64,000 nt of DNA, taken from Kryptolebias marmoratus (Eukaryota; Chordata; Actinopteri; Cyprinodontiformes; Rivulidae). The stretch lies in contig NC_051445.1 of NCBI RefSeq assembly GCF_001649575.2, positions 3,862,064-3,926,063 of the forward strand, given 5' to 3'. A program made the position numbers and the translations under genes. Under the pieces are notes generated by a model that saw only the letters and a program-made list of their open reading frames with translations, was not told the DNA's origin and ran no database searches. This document shows, one piece after another, positions 1 to 10,741 of the stretch (within the stretch, counting starts at the first letter, position 1; each line of letters begins with the position of its first letter).

Positions 1-230
1 CCACCCCAAGGGCCCACAAGGCCAGCCCCCAAACCACCCACCTTCACTATGTGACGGAGCCGATTAAGGGAGCCCAAAGAGATTGATCCAATGTGTCGGC
101 AGATGCTGTTTCAAGACTAATATGATCTAACAGAAGATTTTTATACTGATTAATGCTAAGATTATTTTTATTTTTCCAATTTAGAAGTATGGTTTTTTTT
201 GCGATGCATAAGGCAGTGAAAATCACGCGA

Positions 231-263
231 CATGTATTTTTCTCCAGGAGAGAAAAATACATG
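231..263. repeat. Perfect 14-bp hairpin
   Basis: The arm CATGTATTTTTCTC (231-244) is the exact reverse complement of 250-263, with a 5-base loop CAGGA. It is too short for a microRNA precursor. It may be part of a dispersed repeat or a chance AT-rich palindrome. Confidence 0.6.
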
Positions 264-1214
264 TTTTATTCTTACACAATCACTGCTTTTACAAACAAAC
301 ATTTGTTGGTTTCACACCCATGCAGTTATAAAACAACAATGACAACAATGACTAAAAATTTACCAACATTATAACTCACAATAATCATACTAATAATAAA
401 AAACACTACCCAAGGGGTTACCATCTAGGATATTGTGCTCATAAACCAGAGTTAATACAGTATGCTAATGTGCACTTGTGGAGGTGGAAGAGCAAGTAAT
501 AATAATTATAAAAAAAGGCATCCCATAATGCAAATTAGGCAGTTGTGTCACAGAAGTCAATCTGATTTAAATAAATGTCTCCTGGTAAGCATTTGTGAAC
601 AGACGTGTCTGGGGACTGTGCCAAGTAGGGACAAGGAAACAAAACAAAAGTATTTCAACAGAGAGTCTGACTGTCTGGGTCAACCCACATTTAAATACAA
701 TCATCTGTTTTTCAGGTTACAGAAGTTCAACTTGGAGTCGTCAAGAATGCTATTTAAACAGCTTCACCTTGGAAAGAATATCTAAAATACTCAAAAACTA
801 AAGGGAAAAAAAGCATACAATTTAAAAGAAATCAGCTGTGTTCATGCATAAAGTGAGTGGGTGCCGTAGCACAAAAATTGCAAGATAAGATGAACCTAGC
901 GAGGTGGAGTGAAGAGAAAGAGCGATATATCAGCTCTGTGTTCCATTAAAGCAGAGACTCATTTTTCCTTCTTCCTCCACTGCATGAAAACTTCTCTTCT
1001 GCTTCTCGTTTTAAACAGCACATTAACTCACAGGATGAAAATCTTTAAACAATGAGTGCTGATGTCCAGAACTTTAAATGAAAAAATGACAGCCTGTCAG
1101 AACACTGGCATCCCTTGGAAAAAAAAAAAAAATTCTGTAAAAAAAAAATTATAAAGAAACGCTTGAGGCAAAACTAAAATTAGCCTGCCTCAAAACTGAT
1201 GCCAAGCCTTAGTC

Positions 1215-1238
1215 CACCAAGCACTTTGGTGCTTGGTG
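1215..1238. repeat. Perfect 10-bp hairpin followed by a T run
   Basis: CACCAAGCAC (1215-1224) pairs exactly with GTGCTTGGTG (1229-1238) around the loop TTTG, and C plus six T follow at 1239-1245. It resembles a transcription terminator in shape. In an animal genome a T run of four or more could stop RNA polymerase III, but no pol III gene is visible just upstream, so function is doubtful. Confidence 0.5.
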
Positions 1239-3177
1239 CTTTTTTAGAACCATTTTAAACTAAACATAGATTAAACTAAAGGCGATAGTGCTCTGGACTT
1301 GTAAATAACTTTATTAAGTGGCCCCCTGCCTCTTTTTTGACCTGGGCTGCTGAATTAACAATCCCCACTAGAATTACAGCACAATCCCAAATTAGCCTCT
1401 TTACAGGGAGCTCCCTTAACCACTTGTGTCAAATCGACTGTTAAAGATTTGAAAGCCTAATGACTGGTTAAGTGCTGGACCTTGCTGTGCAGTCTGGTGA
1501 AAGAACGTCCAATGTTTAAACACCCGCCCTGCAGAAAATTGCTGATTTCTAATTCCAATTCTGAAATTCCACATCCTATGTGACACAGACACAACAAGGT
1601 CACTGCTTGAGGTAAAAGTAAGGTGGCAGCTGTTGGTGGATCGCTACCACTGGAAGCACAAAATATAACTTTATCACTACGTTATGGCTTGATTGTTTGA
1701 ACGAGAAATGTCCTAAATTTCAGTGTCCTCTTGTGTATTTACGGTGGAGGTAATGATTGTTCTCTCGCCTGGTACTTTTACAACCTGAGGTCATTACTGG
1801 GGAAAAGTGAACATTTTCTTCAGGCAGGCTTCTGTTTATTACTTTGGACCTGCACCAAACAATCAATTATTATTATTATCTTGGATAATGCATGCTGGTA
1901 TTTTATCACTGAGAATGACTTCTATCTAATCGTCAACAGTCAGTGACTTTTTGTCTTCGGCCCACTGTAACCTTGTTTTCTTCAGTTTAGGTTTTAGTAT
2001 TTGTTTTTTTTTTAATTTCTTTCAATCTAAATTTTACAGTCATGTCACAAATATTGCCTAATTGTGCCCCCTTGCATTTTCATTTCTTTTTGTTCGGGCT
2101 TTACTATTTAAAAGGCATACATCTTGCTGTCTGTTCTGCTGCTGTGCAGTAAAAGTGAAGTGAAATCCGGCGTCCTGCACTGCAAATGACTGCATCCTGC
2201 TACATCTTCTCATATGCTGTAAAAGTCATTGATGCATTTCTTAAATTGCACTCTCTGAATTTTATTTTATGTTTTTACCTAAAGCATAAAAGAAATATCT
2301 ACATTAAAGCAGCCCATTGAGAACATGTTAAGGTAATGAACTGGCTCATGCAAAAAGCTATGAAAGAAATAGTCTGTAAAGGGAGCCAGTAAATTCTCTG
2401 CTTCATAGTTATAACCACTGTTTGGGATTAGTTTAATGTTCCAAGGCAGTAAGTGGTTTGAAGTACTGCAGAGTAGATGAGATAGGGCATCACATGATTT
2501 CCAAACTTACCAAGAGGAGATCGATTGAGAAAATAAAGTCATTTGATAGTCATGGGTTTTCTACGCATGTTCTTTGATCAACCATAAAAGTATAAAACAT
2601 TGCATAGATACATCCAGCTAAAAAGTTCCAAAAAAATAATAACAAAGAACTTAAGTAAGAAATATCTGTATCAACTTAAAAAAAAAAGTAGAACTTACAG
2701 TCCACATGATCTACCACAAATAAGTTCATGATGCTAACAGTTTTTGCCTTTTCCCCACAAGGAGGAGTCATTTAGATACAATTTCAAAGACTTCCTTTGT
2801 ACAAAGTACTACAATTCATAATAGATGTGTCAAAGTTATAAGGGACTTTGTGCCATGCTGTCACCTGCTAGAGTCAGAGGTGACAAATTGCTCTCATTAC
2901 ACCTGGGATGGAGCTCCACATATAGGACTATTAGTGCTGCTATTTCTGCTAATGCTTGCGTTACTCTCTTCCAGATAGATCAATTACAGCTTGTGGGACA
3001 TAGTCTCAGCCACCTCTTAAATCAATTATGGCCCATAACAGTTAGTAGCCAAGGCCTCTTTCTGAAGACCCCTTTGATGATGGGATGTCATAGATTTGAC
3101 TGTTGGGTATAATGATAAAACAAAGTGTGTTACAGATGTCAAATCCTTTAGTCAAAACCAAATCTCAAGTTTTATTA

Positions 3178-3207
3178 TTCATTAGCTTCTATTGACTGTA
3201 ATTGGAA
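3178..3207 (+). repeat. 30-bp direct repeat, copy 1
   Basis: This 30-base segment, starting TTCATTAGCTTCTATTG, recurs without any mismatch at 3631-3660, 453 bases away. Flanking bases differ on both sides, so the identity has sharp edges. Possible causes are a templated duplication during break repair, a recent insertion, or two copies of a short dispersed element. Confidence 0.85.
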
Positions 3208-3630
3208 ACTTTGATAATTGTGGTACTTAGTTCAAACAAAGCATAACAAAGACACTAAATTAGATGTCAGCAGGCTGTTTCCATGTTCTCCAAAATATGT
3301 TCCCTTTGAGTTTTCAGGGCAGTCAGCAGGCAGCTTGATTCAAGCATCTCTCAGTTTTCAGTTAATCTCATACGTTTCAATAACTGGAATAGTTATGCGT
3401 GACTCATTATGTTGTATTATGAATAAGAGTCAAAACAACTAAATTTCCAAAGCTTTTATAAAATTGCTTGTCTGCTGATTTCTCCAAAATGTGTAGTTGC
3501 TGTAAACCAAATGCTAACCTTTTTCTCTTTTCTTCTTTGTAAATTAGATGTGGTCTGTGGCAAAATGTTGTTATATACCAACTGGTTTGTGAAGAGTCTT
3601 GATTATGAATCCTAATTGACAACCTGGCTT

Positions 3631-3660
3631 TTCATTAGCTTCTATTGACTGTAATTGGAA
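3631..3660 (+). repeat. 30-bp direct repeat, copy 2
   Basis: Exact second copy of 3178-3207 in the same orientation. The 423 bases between the copies contain no terminal inverted repeats that I could see, so this is not an obvious transposon with a target duplication. Confidence 0.85.
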
Positions 3661-4234
3661 GCAATAAATGGAAATAAAGACCCTATAACCTTGACAGAAA
3701 TAAACTTTTCAGTGACTAAAAGCTTTGTAACATAAAAAGCTGCTTTTATGTAGAAAAACAAGAAAAAAAAAAAGAAAAAATGCATTTGTGGACAAGATTC
3801 GAACTGCAATTTAAAGTTCAACAAACAAGGAAACAAGTGGAACTAAAAAGTAATGTATCTGACAGTTTGGGACTACAGACCCACAAATAATCACAATTTA
3901 TAAACCAAAAATTAATGACTGTAGTTCTGCTGACAACTTCAACATCAGTCTAAAAAAGATCCATAGTTTCACCTGAGTTCTGACTTAAACATATTTTTTA
4001 TGATTTGAACTTTTCTTTTCTCAACAGGAAGGGAAACAAATACATTGATATACATCCAAGCAACAGAACAAACCATTAAAAGTTTACTTTCTGCAAATGT
4101 AGCCTTAAACACATCCACCACATTCAGCTGTGTCCCCCAGTGATGAAACATAATGGCTTTGTGACCCTCGCCTAGTATTGCATGCACTCCTGTAATAAAG
4201 ATCACCATGGCAGCACAATAGACTTTACACTTAC

Positions 4235-4438
4235 ATTCTCTTCCCACAATGCTGATTGGTTCCAGGTCTTGGGGAAATGGCACAGCTCCTGAGGACAGCT
4301 GAGGTAAAAAGGCGACTAAGGTGAGCGCCAGGAAGGCTGGCAGGATGAGTCGAGGCGGTTCGGGCATCAGCCTCATGTTGGCAGAAGATGGGGAGCTCAC
4401 CAGAAACACATGGTCCACAGCAGACTCCCCCAATGCAC
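4235..4438 (-). CDS. First coding exon of an unidentified secreted or membrane protein (partial gene)
   Basis: Read on the minus strand, a run of eleven T, CCC and TTTAG form a strong 3' splice site just before base 4438. The segment ends at 4235 on GAAT followed by GTAAGTGT, a consensus 5' splice site. The first ATG (4376-4374, context GCCAACATG) opens 47 codons plus one base, so the intron is in phase 1. The peptide begins MRLMPEPPRL, continues with a hydrophobic core (residues 10-25, rich in L, A and F) and has a likely signal-peptidase site after LSSG near residue 30. The mature end starts around AVPFPQDLEPISIVGRE. About 62 bases of 5' UTR precede the ATG in the same exon, so an upstream non-coding exon is expected. 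The host family is not recognised: a secreted ligand, an adhesion molecule or a receptor would all fit. No further exon was found. Confidence 0.62.
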
Positions 4439-7183
4439 CTAAAGGGAAAAAAAAAAATCCTGGTTAGAATGGTAATTAAATCTGGCACACCTCATTTTTA
4501 AACTCTCATCGTAGAAATAATAATTAGAATCAGTCCTTGTAAATTTATTAATTCCAACAACAAGCATGTAAATGAACGATAGCAGCAGCAAAGTGGAAAT
4601 GAAGCTCTTTTTAGCCTTAAGTCAATACAAAGATGTGACTCAGTGTCTGCTGAACCACTGTGATGAGAGCGCATGGTAAAAAAGGGTCTAGACAGCATTG
4701 AAGGAAGTCCCAGATACAGGAGAAGGAGCCAAGAGTGGAGTCAGACCATTGGAGCCATGACCTCCAGGACACCTGCAACACTTACCACCCACCAATAGGC
4801 TTCACCTTTAAAGGAGCAGTTACACCACCTTGTTCAACCCATTTTGATGGTAGTCTAAAGAACTGTATTCGTTATGCTTACTGCTATTTCTAATTGTATA
4901 AATAAGGCACAATTCAAAATTATTTTATCTGCATCTAAATCTACATTATAATCACACAAGTTGAGAACACAGGACACATACCAGGTTCTTTTTTCTTTAA
5001 AAAAAAAGCACATGACAGTTATTTTCTGCATTACTTCCTATAAACTCATGGCACTAAATACACTGACACACACTATCCATGTCTAGAGTTTGGTTGCAAT
5101 CATGTTTGTAGCAGTAAATAGAGTACTTTCCTTGACCTATCATCTCTCTCTGCAATAACAAGAATGCAGCTTTGAAGGAGATATGAGAAGAACAAGCACA
5201 GCATGCTGCAGATGTGTCTGCTTGGAAGAATAACAGAGAGTGATGCAGAAAGAAAATAACAGAAGTTAAATTGTCATGAGCAAAGATTTATTGTAGTGGG
5301 CTCATAAATAAATAAGGTGTTACCTCAATAGTGGTAGAGCTGGACTTTTGTTCTTTTTTTCTCATTTATTTGAGCTCTAAACTACTGAAATTTAGCACAG
5401 ACAGATTTGACATGAATCTGCTCTGAAGAAAAACAACATGGAGAGTATAACTAAACAGAGGAGCTGATGAGAGCTAGCTGAGCTGTTCCCAGGGGAACCC
5501 AGAGATTAATATATGTGACAAAAAAAGAAGCCTGGCAACCAGAATATCATTCTTTTATTGTGTTTTCTTACCAGAGACAGCATCTGATTTAAAAACAACT
5601 AAAAAAGAACTTTTATTAATGCACCAAGTCATTTGGCAAGAAGTTTAGGGCCACTTAGTTTTAAATAAGAGCAGAAAATTAAGTCAAAAGAGATATGAAA
5701 TGCAATTAAGAATAGTTAGCTTAATTTAAATGCAGTGGGGAGAGCTGCATTTAGCAACAAGACCAAACAATGATTACAACTTCATAAAGTAAAGAAAGGA
5801 AGAGAGAGCCTGGTTGTGTTTACTTTGTGAATGACATGTGTGTGTGGTCTGCCATTGGCACCATGTAACAACAGTCTGATGGATTTGCTTCATATGTAAT
5901 GGTTTGGATGTTCTTCCCTGCCAGGAAGGGGATCCATTTGTACAAAAAAGCTTATTATAGTGGTATTATTCAACAGGATCAATCAATAATAATAATAAAA
6001 AAAAAATCTTCAAATGTTAAAAACAACCAGAGCTAACTTTGGTCTAAAATACCAACAAAACTGCTGTTTAAGAGAAGACAAAACATTAAAAAGTTTAACG
6101 GCACACAGCTAATTCCCTTCTGCTATGAATATGCAATCTTCCAGCCATAAGCAGCACAATCAGGGAACAGAAATCATTCTGAAATCATTGACAATCCACT
6201 TAGCTCAGGAAAGGCAGCCAGCAGAGAGATGATGCATGCAAAACAAGACAACCATAGTAAATACAAGAGCTTGCACAACACACTTATTCCACAAGCCAAG
6301 ACACTCAGATCATACAGCCTGTTAAGGACATCATTTTTTTCCTGAACTAGTGTTAGGCACATTTTACATGAGTTCACTTGAAAATGTGAGTGCATGAATG
6401 ATAGCCATATCAAGAGAGGGATTCGTTATGAGGCCACATCAAACTCAGAATTTCATAAAGAGGGTGTTCTTTCATTAAATCTCTAGAAAAACCTGCAAGT
6501 CAGCAACACCCTTTTCAAAAAGACAAAGGCAAAAAACATTACTAAGACCGTGTAATAGATGAACTAACAAAATGTTCTTTTGCTGCTTGGCGTTGTAGAA
6601 CTGGTTGGCCTGAAATGTTAATTTTCAAGAGGAGAACCAGTCAAAAAAGCAGCTACTTTAGTATAAAAATAATTTTTGTCTCTTATTTGTGTCAACAATT
6701 TGACTGAAAAAGTTTCAGAATTATGTTTTTATGCAACACAGTAACTTATTAGAAAAAAGGCTTTGGGCATTTGTACAAACAATGAGTCACTTTAACACTC
6801 AGATATAATTAAAGGTGTCCTAGTTAGAACACAGATTTCATGGTATTGCACTGACTGCCTGGTAGATTTTTATAAAGTCCGGATCAACATCAAGCACATG
6901 AGTGATTATACAAAACTGTTATTAAAAGTTCAGCCTCCAAATAGGTTTTGTTCCATTTTTAGAATGAATCTGTATCCAGGTTTGGGAAAATAATTGCCGT
7001 ACATTTTGACCTTTTTCTAGCACGAATGGATCCATTAAGAACACATGAGCTGCTGCGGAGCTTCCATGTTTATCTGTTATGTAAATGCATCAATGAAACG
7101 TCCCTCAATAGAATTCTTTTTAATTCAACCTAACAGTCAGTCAGTGACTGTGTGCCTAAAGAGGGAGTGCATGGCTGATGAGC

Positions 7184-7195
7184 TGACAGCTGTCA
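7184..7195. promoter_or_regulatory. TGACAGCTGTCA palindrome, TGIF/MEIS-type candidate site
   Basis: A perfect 12-base palindrome made of two inverted TGACAG half-sites. TALE homeodomain proteins of the TGIF, MEIS and PKNOX group are known to bind TGACAG, and inverted pairs are typical of TGIF sites. Occupancy here is inference only. It sits in a stretch with balanced base composition, unlike the surrounding AT-rich DNA, which is compatible with a conserved non-coding element. Confidence 0.35.
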
Positions 7196-10100
7196 AAGGG
7201 AAATAAGCCATCCCATGTTTGCTCTCTGTGTTTAAGGATTTAGTTGGGAGGGCTCCAATCATTTTGTTGTTAATGAACTGGACTTGTTAAGCCATCAAAG
7301 AGACATTGGCAGCAGAGGATAAAAGTTTCTGGGAACTTAGGGTCCATCATTGATTATCTGACATTCACTTGGATTAGCAAACAGCCTTTTGTCTGTGGAT
7401 TTATATGATGCATCTACTCAGACTTTATTTAGCTAATGCATGAAGAAGACAGATATAAAATAGATCTTTGTCTTTACTGGTTGGCATGGATAAGGCCATA
7501 AAGCCATTTATATGCATACATCATCTCTTGAAAGTATTTTTTTAGGTTTTACTGTCCCCACTTGGTCAGACATAACAGCCCAATAAAAAGTCTAATTTAA
7601 AATATAAATTTAAATTTTAACTTCAGTCAAGTGAATTGCAATTCATGCACCTGTCGACTCTTAGGAGATCTATTTTCTGCCAACACCTGGTGCACAGAGC
7701 TAAAAAGCAGAGCATAATTCTAAAGCAGAACAGCCTTCTGGTATTTCCCTCACTTCGCTGGTGCTTCAGTGGTGGGAAGCCTAATCCATTTGAATTTGAT
7801 AGCCACAGAATAGAATATTCCTCTCCCCTCTCAGTGCATGGATATCTCTAAGCTTCTTGGCTGCTGACATGCTTGAAGCCACACTGCCCTTGACTCTGAT
7901 ATATTGGTATATACGCTAGTCAGCAAAATGACTGAGCACATCCCTTGACTCCTTGATAATTTAAGACATAATTAGGCACATTAGCTTCTGGTCTCTGCAG
8001 ACCAACACAAAGTAGGCTTTTATGCAGGGTACTCTAATAACACCATGATCAAAGGATAAGTAAGTCAAGTTGGGTGTATTTTAAAAGGATATTTTACTGA
8101 ACTGAATTAAAGCATATATAATGTAATCTACAGTACTGAACAAGATTTACACCCTTTAATTTATCTACACTTTGCTTCCAAAAAGTCAGACTTTCCTGTA
8201 GTCTTTTAGAGAAGTTTTAATCAATAGTTCTCCAAGCTTTCAAAGTATTTCTTCAAACTTTGACTGCTTGTTCACTCATATTTTTTTCCAGTCTTTGTAC
8301 TTCATCATGGAAGCATATTATGATGCAACTACACAAGAAAGTGGACAAGTGGAGAACAAAATAAGAAGTTTCAAACCTAAAAACCTTATCAAAAGCAGAT
8401 ATAAAGCATCTGAATGTCTTATCATTAGGAAATAGAAAAATAAATACAGCAAAGACCTGACAGAGCCTGAAAGATGAAGCAAACTTCAGTTGATAATCTA
8501 ATGTATGCCAAAACGTTCAGAAAGCTCAAAGATTGCTTAACAGCACTTTAAAAGATTACAATGAAGTCTGACTCCTAGGATTCAAAAAATAGATAAATAA
8601 TAAATAAATAAAAAAAATAAATGAATTTAAGATTTAAGACTTTCACACACACAGTATGCTGGACGACACATGGTTATCAGTTTCAAATATTGTTTCTATG
8701 GCACCACTTATACTTCCATTAACTGGCTCCAATGGGCTTCTAAGAGATATAAATATCTGCACAGAGTAGTGAACCTTTAAAGCAGAGCTACCAATCATAA
8801 ATATTCAATTACCACACAGAAATAACATCAAGTTATAAGGACGCCTTATAATGCCAGTATATACTTAATGCTGTTATTGCCTAACAGTTATTCTTAAGAA
8901 AACCACATGGGAGTTTTAATGTGACAGGAGAAAAACAGCACATGACAGAAACTATCCATGTTAAGACAAAGATTTCATTGCTGACTCTTGAGTTAGATTG
9001 TCTCTTCATACACGCCTTCTGGAAGATTCGTCAGACCACCAGGCTCATTGCAATCTCATGACACAAATCACACAGCTCATCCTAATCTGAACAGAGTTGT
9101 TTTTCTCCAACAGTCACATTGTTCTCTTGTTCCCTTTGCACAAACAGCAACAACTGACATTCAAACATAAATGTGAAAAACTACATTTTCTGCAGGTACA
9201 GTGAGTATTAACCAATAACACTTCTTTAAAATGTTTCCAGCAATTCTTTTTGTACCTGGCAGTTATTTTAACTCTGCTGTCAACCCTGCCAGACATGGGA
9301 AACTTTGCTAATTAGATTTCCAATAGCTAACCATGCAGACGTTGCCAGGGCAGACTGGAATTGGGATCAAGAAGCCTTCAACAATAATTGAGAGAACAAC
9401 CCTCACAGGACAAAGAGGTGAATTCTACAGACTGGTTTTCAGACGTGTGTTAGACGTGGTGCAAGAGTTCATTCTAGTGTGGTTACAAACTATCCTCAGT
9501 TAAGAATGCTTTTAAAGGTTCTACTATCAATAGAAATGGGTAGCTTTAGTAACTGATGGGGTATTGTGTTTTTAAATGGAGAATGCATTGAAGAGAACAA
9601 CATTTGAACTAAGACATTGTACATTAAACATTAAATCATTCAAAACACACCTTTTAGCATTTTTGTTTGGTTCTAACACCAGTTTAAGCAATGTTTTTTT
9701 AACATGTTAAATTGAATTATTTTTCATTCTTAAATCAGGTGTCAAAGTTTAAGCCTCCAGAGTTACCTGTTGTCATCCAGACAGATGCTGAGTATAAACA
9801 ATTGACCCTGCCGAGACATCTAAGCTGAGCTGCTGAATACAAACATGTCAGATAAAGAAGCTGGGGACTTCAGAGCATTTCAGTGGCCCAGTAGCAGCAA
9901 AAACAGAATGGCTCCAGGGGATTCACTATGGCAACATTTTAAAAAGTCCATTAGCATCCATGGTTGAAGAAGAATGATGGCTGGCTTCTTGCATTTTACC
10001 AAGAATAGAAAATCAATGGTCCCTTTAGTCCTTTAGTTCTTGGATTAGTATGTCAGCTGCCTCATGTCAGTAGTCTCGCCCCCACAGTGTCTGCATTGTG

Positions 10101-10621
10101 CCATTGCAGGGAGAAGAGAAGATGCCATCTAGGCTGAGATGTGTCTGTCAGTAGAGGTTGGGACCCTTTTTGCCACAGTGCCACTCAGCCTGATCCCAGG
10201 AGAATGCTAGTTTAACCCTACTGTCCACAGAGTTCAGACAAGTGATGGGCTGTCCCGTTGTAGAGGCCACTGATTGTCACCCCACATCAGATGACTGTAC
10301 TCTGTCCTCACTGAAGATTCCCTGAAGAATAGAGTGAGTGCGCTTTATACTTCAGCTTCCATGACAGATCTTAGGAGAACTGATATCAAAGTAAAAGCAA
10401 GCTGACAGAGAGACAACAAAAGTTCAAGAAATTGTTTTTGTGCTGGGCTGATATAATGTACACTCCCCTTTGTAAGAGCAAAGATGTAGATATTGGTGTC
10501 TCACTGAAGAGCTAGTATTTAATAAAAATGAATGTTTTAAGATGACAACAAGTGCTTTGTAGGTATATCACTCTCAGGGAACAGCAGAATTGTCTCTAGT
10601 CAGGACTGCTCTCAGGACTTC

Positions 10622-10627
10622 TTTATT
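10622..10627 (-). terminator. Candidate poly(A) signal AATAAA
   Basis: TTTATT on the plus strand gives AATAAA on the minus strand, 22 bases after the stop codon of the candidate last exon at 10652-10650. A 3' UTR this short would be unusual, so a more distal signal may be the main one. Confidence 0.35.
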
Positions 10628-10649
10628 CAGACAGTGAGTTGGCCAGACT

Positions 10650-10741
10650 TCACACAGAGGGATCCATGCAGGACTCAGACAGTGAGACGGTTCTCTGATC
10701 GATCTGCAAATCGCTGCAGGCATCATCCATCGTCTTCATGT
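10650..10741 (-). CDS. Candidate last coding exon of an unidentified gene (C-terminal 29 residues)
   Basis: On the minus strand the tract CTTTCTTTCTCATTCCAAATAG is a good polypyrimidine tract plus acceptor ending at 10742. The segment then runs 2 bases plus 29 codons to a TGA at 10652-10650. The tail begins MKTMDDACSDLQIDQ and ends SESCMDPSV; it is acidic and serine-rich, with no membrane segment, so a cytoplasmic tail is possible. The phase requires one base from the preceding exon. Four CpG sites fall within about 55 bases, against a CpG-poor background, which favours real coding or another constraint. AATAAA follows after 22 bases. I do not recognise the family and found no matching upstream exon to the right. 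A short open frame next to a chance acceptor cannot be excluded. Confidence 0.42.

Larger units (their letters stand above)
1..4234. other. Spacer or intron 3' of the signal-peptide exon; no gene seen
   Basis: If the exon at 4438-4235 is real, this stretch is its following intron on the minus strand. I found no second exon here: the open frames are short, AT-rich and without paired splice sites. Contents are two perfect small hairpins (231-263 and 1215-1238), A/T homopolymers around 1120-1150 and 3760-3780, and a 30-bp direct repeat (3178-3207 and 3631-3660). Bases 1-260 feel like a dispersed fish repeat, but I cannot name the family. Confidence 0.55.
4439..10649. other. Region between the two candidate exons; no gene seen
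   Basis: It should hold the promoter and 5' non-coding exon of the signal-peptide gene and the 3' UTR of the upstream gene, both on the minus strand, but neither can be fixed by eye. A possible small exon at 9819-9767 is treated as doubtful. The perfect palindrome TGACAGCTGTCA lies at 7184-7195 inside a higher-complexity stretch (about 7135-7330). The stretch 8585-8635 is an AAAT/AAT-rich low-complexity tract. The rest is unremarkable AT-rich spacer. Confidence 0.5.

Noticed and set aside
4231..4488. Alternative cysteine-rich frame overlapping the signal-peptide exon
   Set aside because: It runs across the acceptor into the intron and has no hydrophobic leader. The ATG frame with a signal peptide explains the exon better.
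8120..8580. Possible short non-autonomous transposon beginning TACAGTACTGAACAAG
   Set aside because: The opening resembles ends of some fish Tc1-like elements, but I could not find a matching right end or a target duplication.
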